NCBI RefSeq assembly: GCF_003073045.1
Contig: NC_037591.1
Span: 39,882,589-39,946,588 of the forward strand
Reading direction: 5' to 3'
From: Pomacea canaliculata
Lineage: Eukaryota; Mollusca; Gastropoda; Architaenioglossa; Ampullariidae
Length of the DNA: 64,000 nt
Of this stretch, positions 62,860 through 64,000 are shown piece by piece (the first letter of the stretch is position 1; each line of letters starts with the position of its first letter). The translations under genes were made by a program, and so were the position numbers. Below the pieces are notes generated by a model, which saw nothing but the letters and a program-made list of their open reading frames with translations, did not search any database and was not told the DNA's origin.

Positions 62860-62935
62860 CCAAGATGCGAACCCTCGACACTCGATGGTCATTGTTGTGG
62901 TGATGGTGCTTAGTGACTGCGCCATCAACTACCGC
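62860..62935 (-). repeat. tRNA-like SINE fragment
   Basis: The minus strand has box-A-like TTGATGGCGCAGTCAC (near 62925) and box-B-like GAGGGTTCGCATCTTGG (near 62870), about 30 bases apart. Diverged. Confidence 0.45.
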
Positions 62936-63715
62936 AACATGTCGTTAACATCATCAGATGTTATTTGAATAAATTCAGAAACGTTTCACCCATATATTAT
63001 GTCTTCTTGAAGAAAAACTATACTGCAGCTAAAAAGTCAAAGCAGTTTATAGTAATAAACACTACGTAAATATAAATTCTTTCAAACAGATTTATTTTAT
63101 ACTTCTTTTACATTAATATACTCTGTTATCTTGATTCAACGTAGAATTTTCGTCATGGATACATCTACAGCTATTAAAGTTTTGGGCAATCACTTTGTAT
63201 AGAGTTCGTCTTCTTCCATCTAAAAGTTTATCTTCCCATCGTCAGTGCCTCTAGTGTTTTATTATCATTCACACATAAAACCTCGGAGTAAAGATTTAAT
63301 GTTAGAAAGGTTCAGAGAAGTGATAGCGTCTGTCACATTAGTCTGTCGGGGTAGCCCGGGTCCTATTTTAGGTGGAAGGAAGTAAACTACTTGAGGTATT
63401 GCAACATCCACTCAAAACCTCTTTGCTCTCATGACATGTATGCAAATCACAAGGTGGAGACAGACTGCGATTGGATACGAGGATGTTGTTGACTGTTGAC
63501 AATTTTATGGTTGTGGTTTGAATATTTTAAGAACATTGAGTATGAGGGGTGGGGAGAGAAATAGGGCAAGGAGGGGGGAAAGAGAAAAAGGACATGTTAT
63601 CCAGTGTTTCGTCGTTAATGTCCTCGAAGTTCACAAAGGTCGAGTTCGTACAGACGTGTGTACGCGTCTTAAAGGTGATACAGGATGAGTTTTAGCAACT
63701 TATTTTGTATGATTT

Positions 63716-63747
63716 TAATAATAATAATAGTAATAATAATAGTAATC

Positions 63748-63779
<32 letters not shown>

Positions 63780-63787
63780 CATCATCA
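63716..63787. repeat. (ATA)n/(ATC)n microsatellite
   Basis: AAT/AGT triplets merge into a run of ATC triplets. Confidence 0.93.
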
Positions 63788-63859
63788 AGTAGTCAAAAAA
63801 TCCAAAGCAAGATGGAAAAACAGGAGATAGAAGCCGTTAGTGAGTTGAGACGCAAAAGC

Positions 63860-63941
63860 CAATGTGTCAATGTGCCAATGTGCCAATGTGTCAATGTGTC
63901 CATGTGTCAATGTGCCAATGTGTCAATGTGTCAATGTTTCA
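63860..63941. repeat. 8-bp minisatellite
   Basis: About ten copies of AATGTGYC with occasional one-base changes. Confidence 0.9.
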
Positions 63942-64000
63942 ACATGTGGCAGAAGGCAAATCACAAAGAAAAGCGACGTAAAACAAATTGCACTGCTGAC

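Larger units (their letters stand above)
62330..64000. other. Upstream flank of gene E
   Basis: No recognisable coding exon. It contains a minus-strand SINE-like sequence near 62.9 kb, an (ATC)n run near 63.75 kb and an 8-bp minisatellite at the end of the window. Confidence 0.5.

Noticed and set aside
1..64000. CRISPR arrays, operons, rRNA or true tRNA genes
   Set aside because: Intron-exon structure, TATA promoters and LINE/SINE content are eukaryotic. Repeats seen are simple or tandem satellites, and the tRNA-like sequences are diverged SINE heads.

Overview
The window is eukaryotic, intron-rich and AT-rich. Tandem repeats, LINE/SINE relics and the gene content suggest an invertebrate, most plausibly a gastropod or other lophotrochozoan mollusc; the species assignment is inference. 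It holds a cluster of five paralogous genes. They share one plan: signal peptide, one CUB domain split over two exons, a six-bladed YWTD (LDL-receptor class) beta-propeller over five exons, and a short four-cysteine EGF-like module. I assembled all gene models by hand from splice sites, codon phase and paralogue alignment. I know of no standard named gene with this order of domains, so no symbols are given.

Layout: gene A (+, 3174-12345) is a decayed copy with frame breaks in most CUB and propeller exons. Gene B (+, 17932-25899) is intact and encodes about 646 residues with one transmembrane helix and a long cytoplasmic tail that ends in four duplicated tyrosine-containing mini-exons. An alternative short terminal exon would give about 572 residues. 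Genes C (-, 29728-36784), D (-, 42245-48611) and E (-, 57071-61845) encode about 497, 497 and 495 residues. They have no transmembrane helix. After the EGF-like module each has two furin-type cleavage motifs and a short tail, so they look like secreted, proteolytically processed forms. Intron phases and most exon lengths are the same in all five copies.

C, D and E each start from a non-coding first exon behind a similar core promoter (inverted CCAAT box, then a TATA-like box). C and D are recent segmental duplicates that extend into the 3' UTR and several kb upstream. Their propellers are nearly identical, but the first CUB exon is strongly diverged. B and C converge on a gene-poor gap (about 26-28.7 kb). 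The remaining gaps hold LINE fragments, tRNA-like SINEs, a pogo/Tigger-like MITE, micro- and minisatellites, and duplicated segments of unknown nature.

Inferred biology: one membrane receptor with a potential signalling or trafficking tail (B, plus the dead copy A), and three soluble relatives that could be ligand-binding, decoy or pro-peptide proteins carrying the same CUB plus propeller binding surface. The ligand is unknown.
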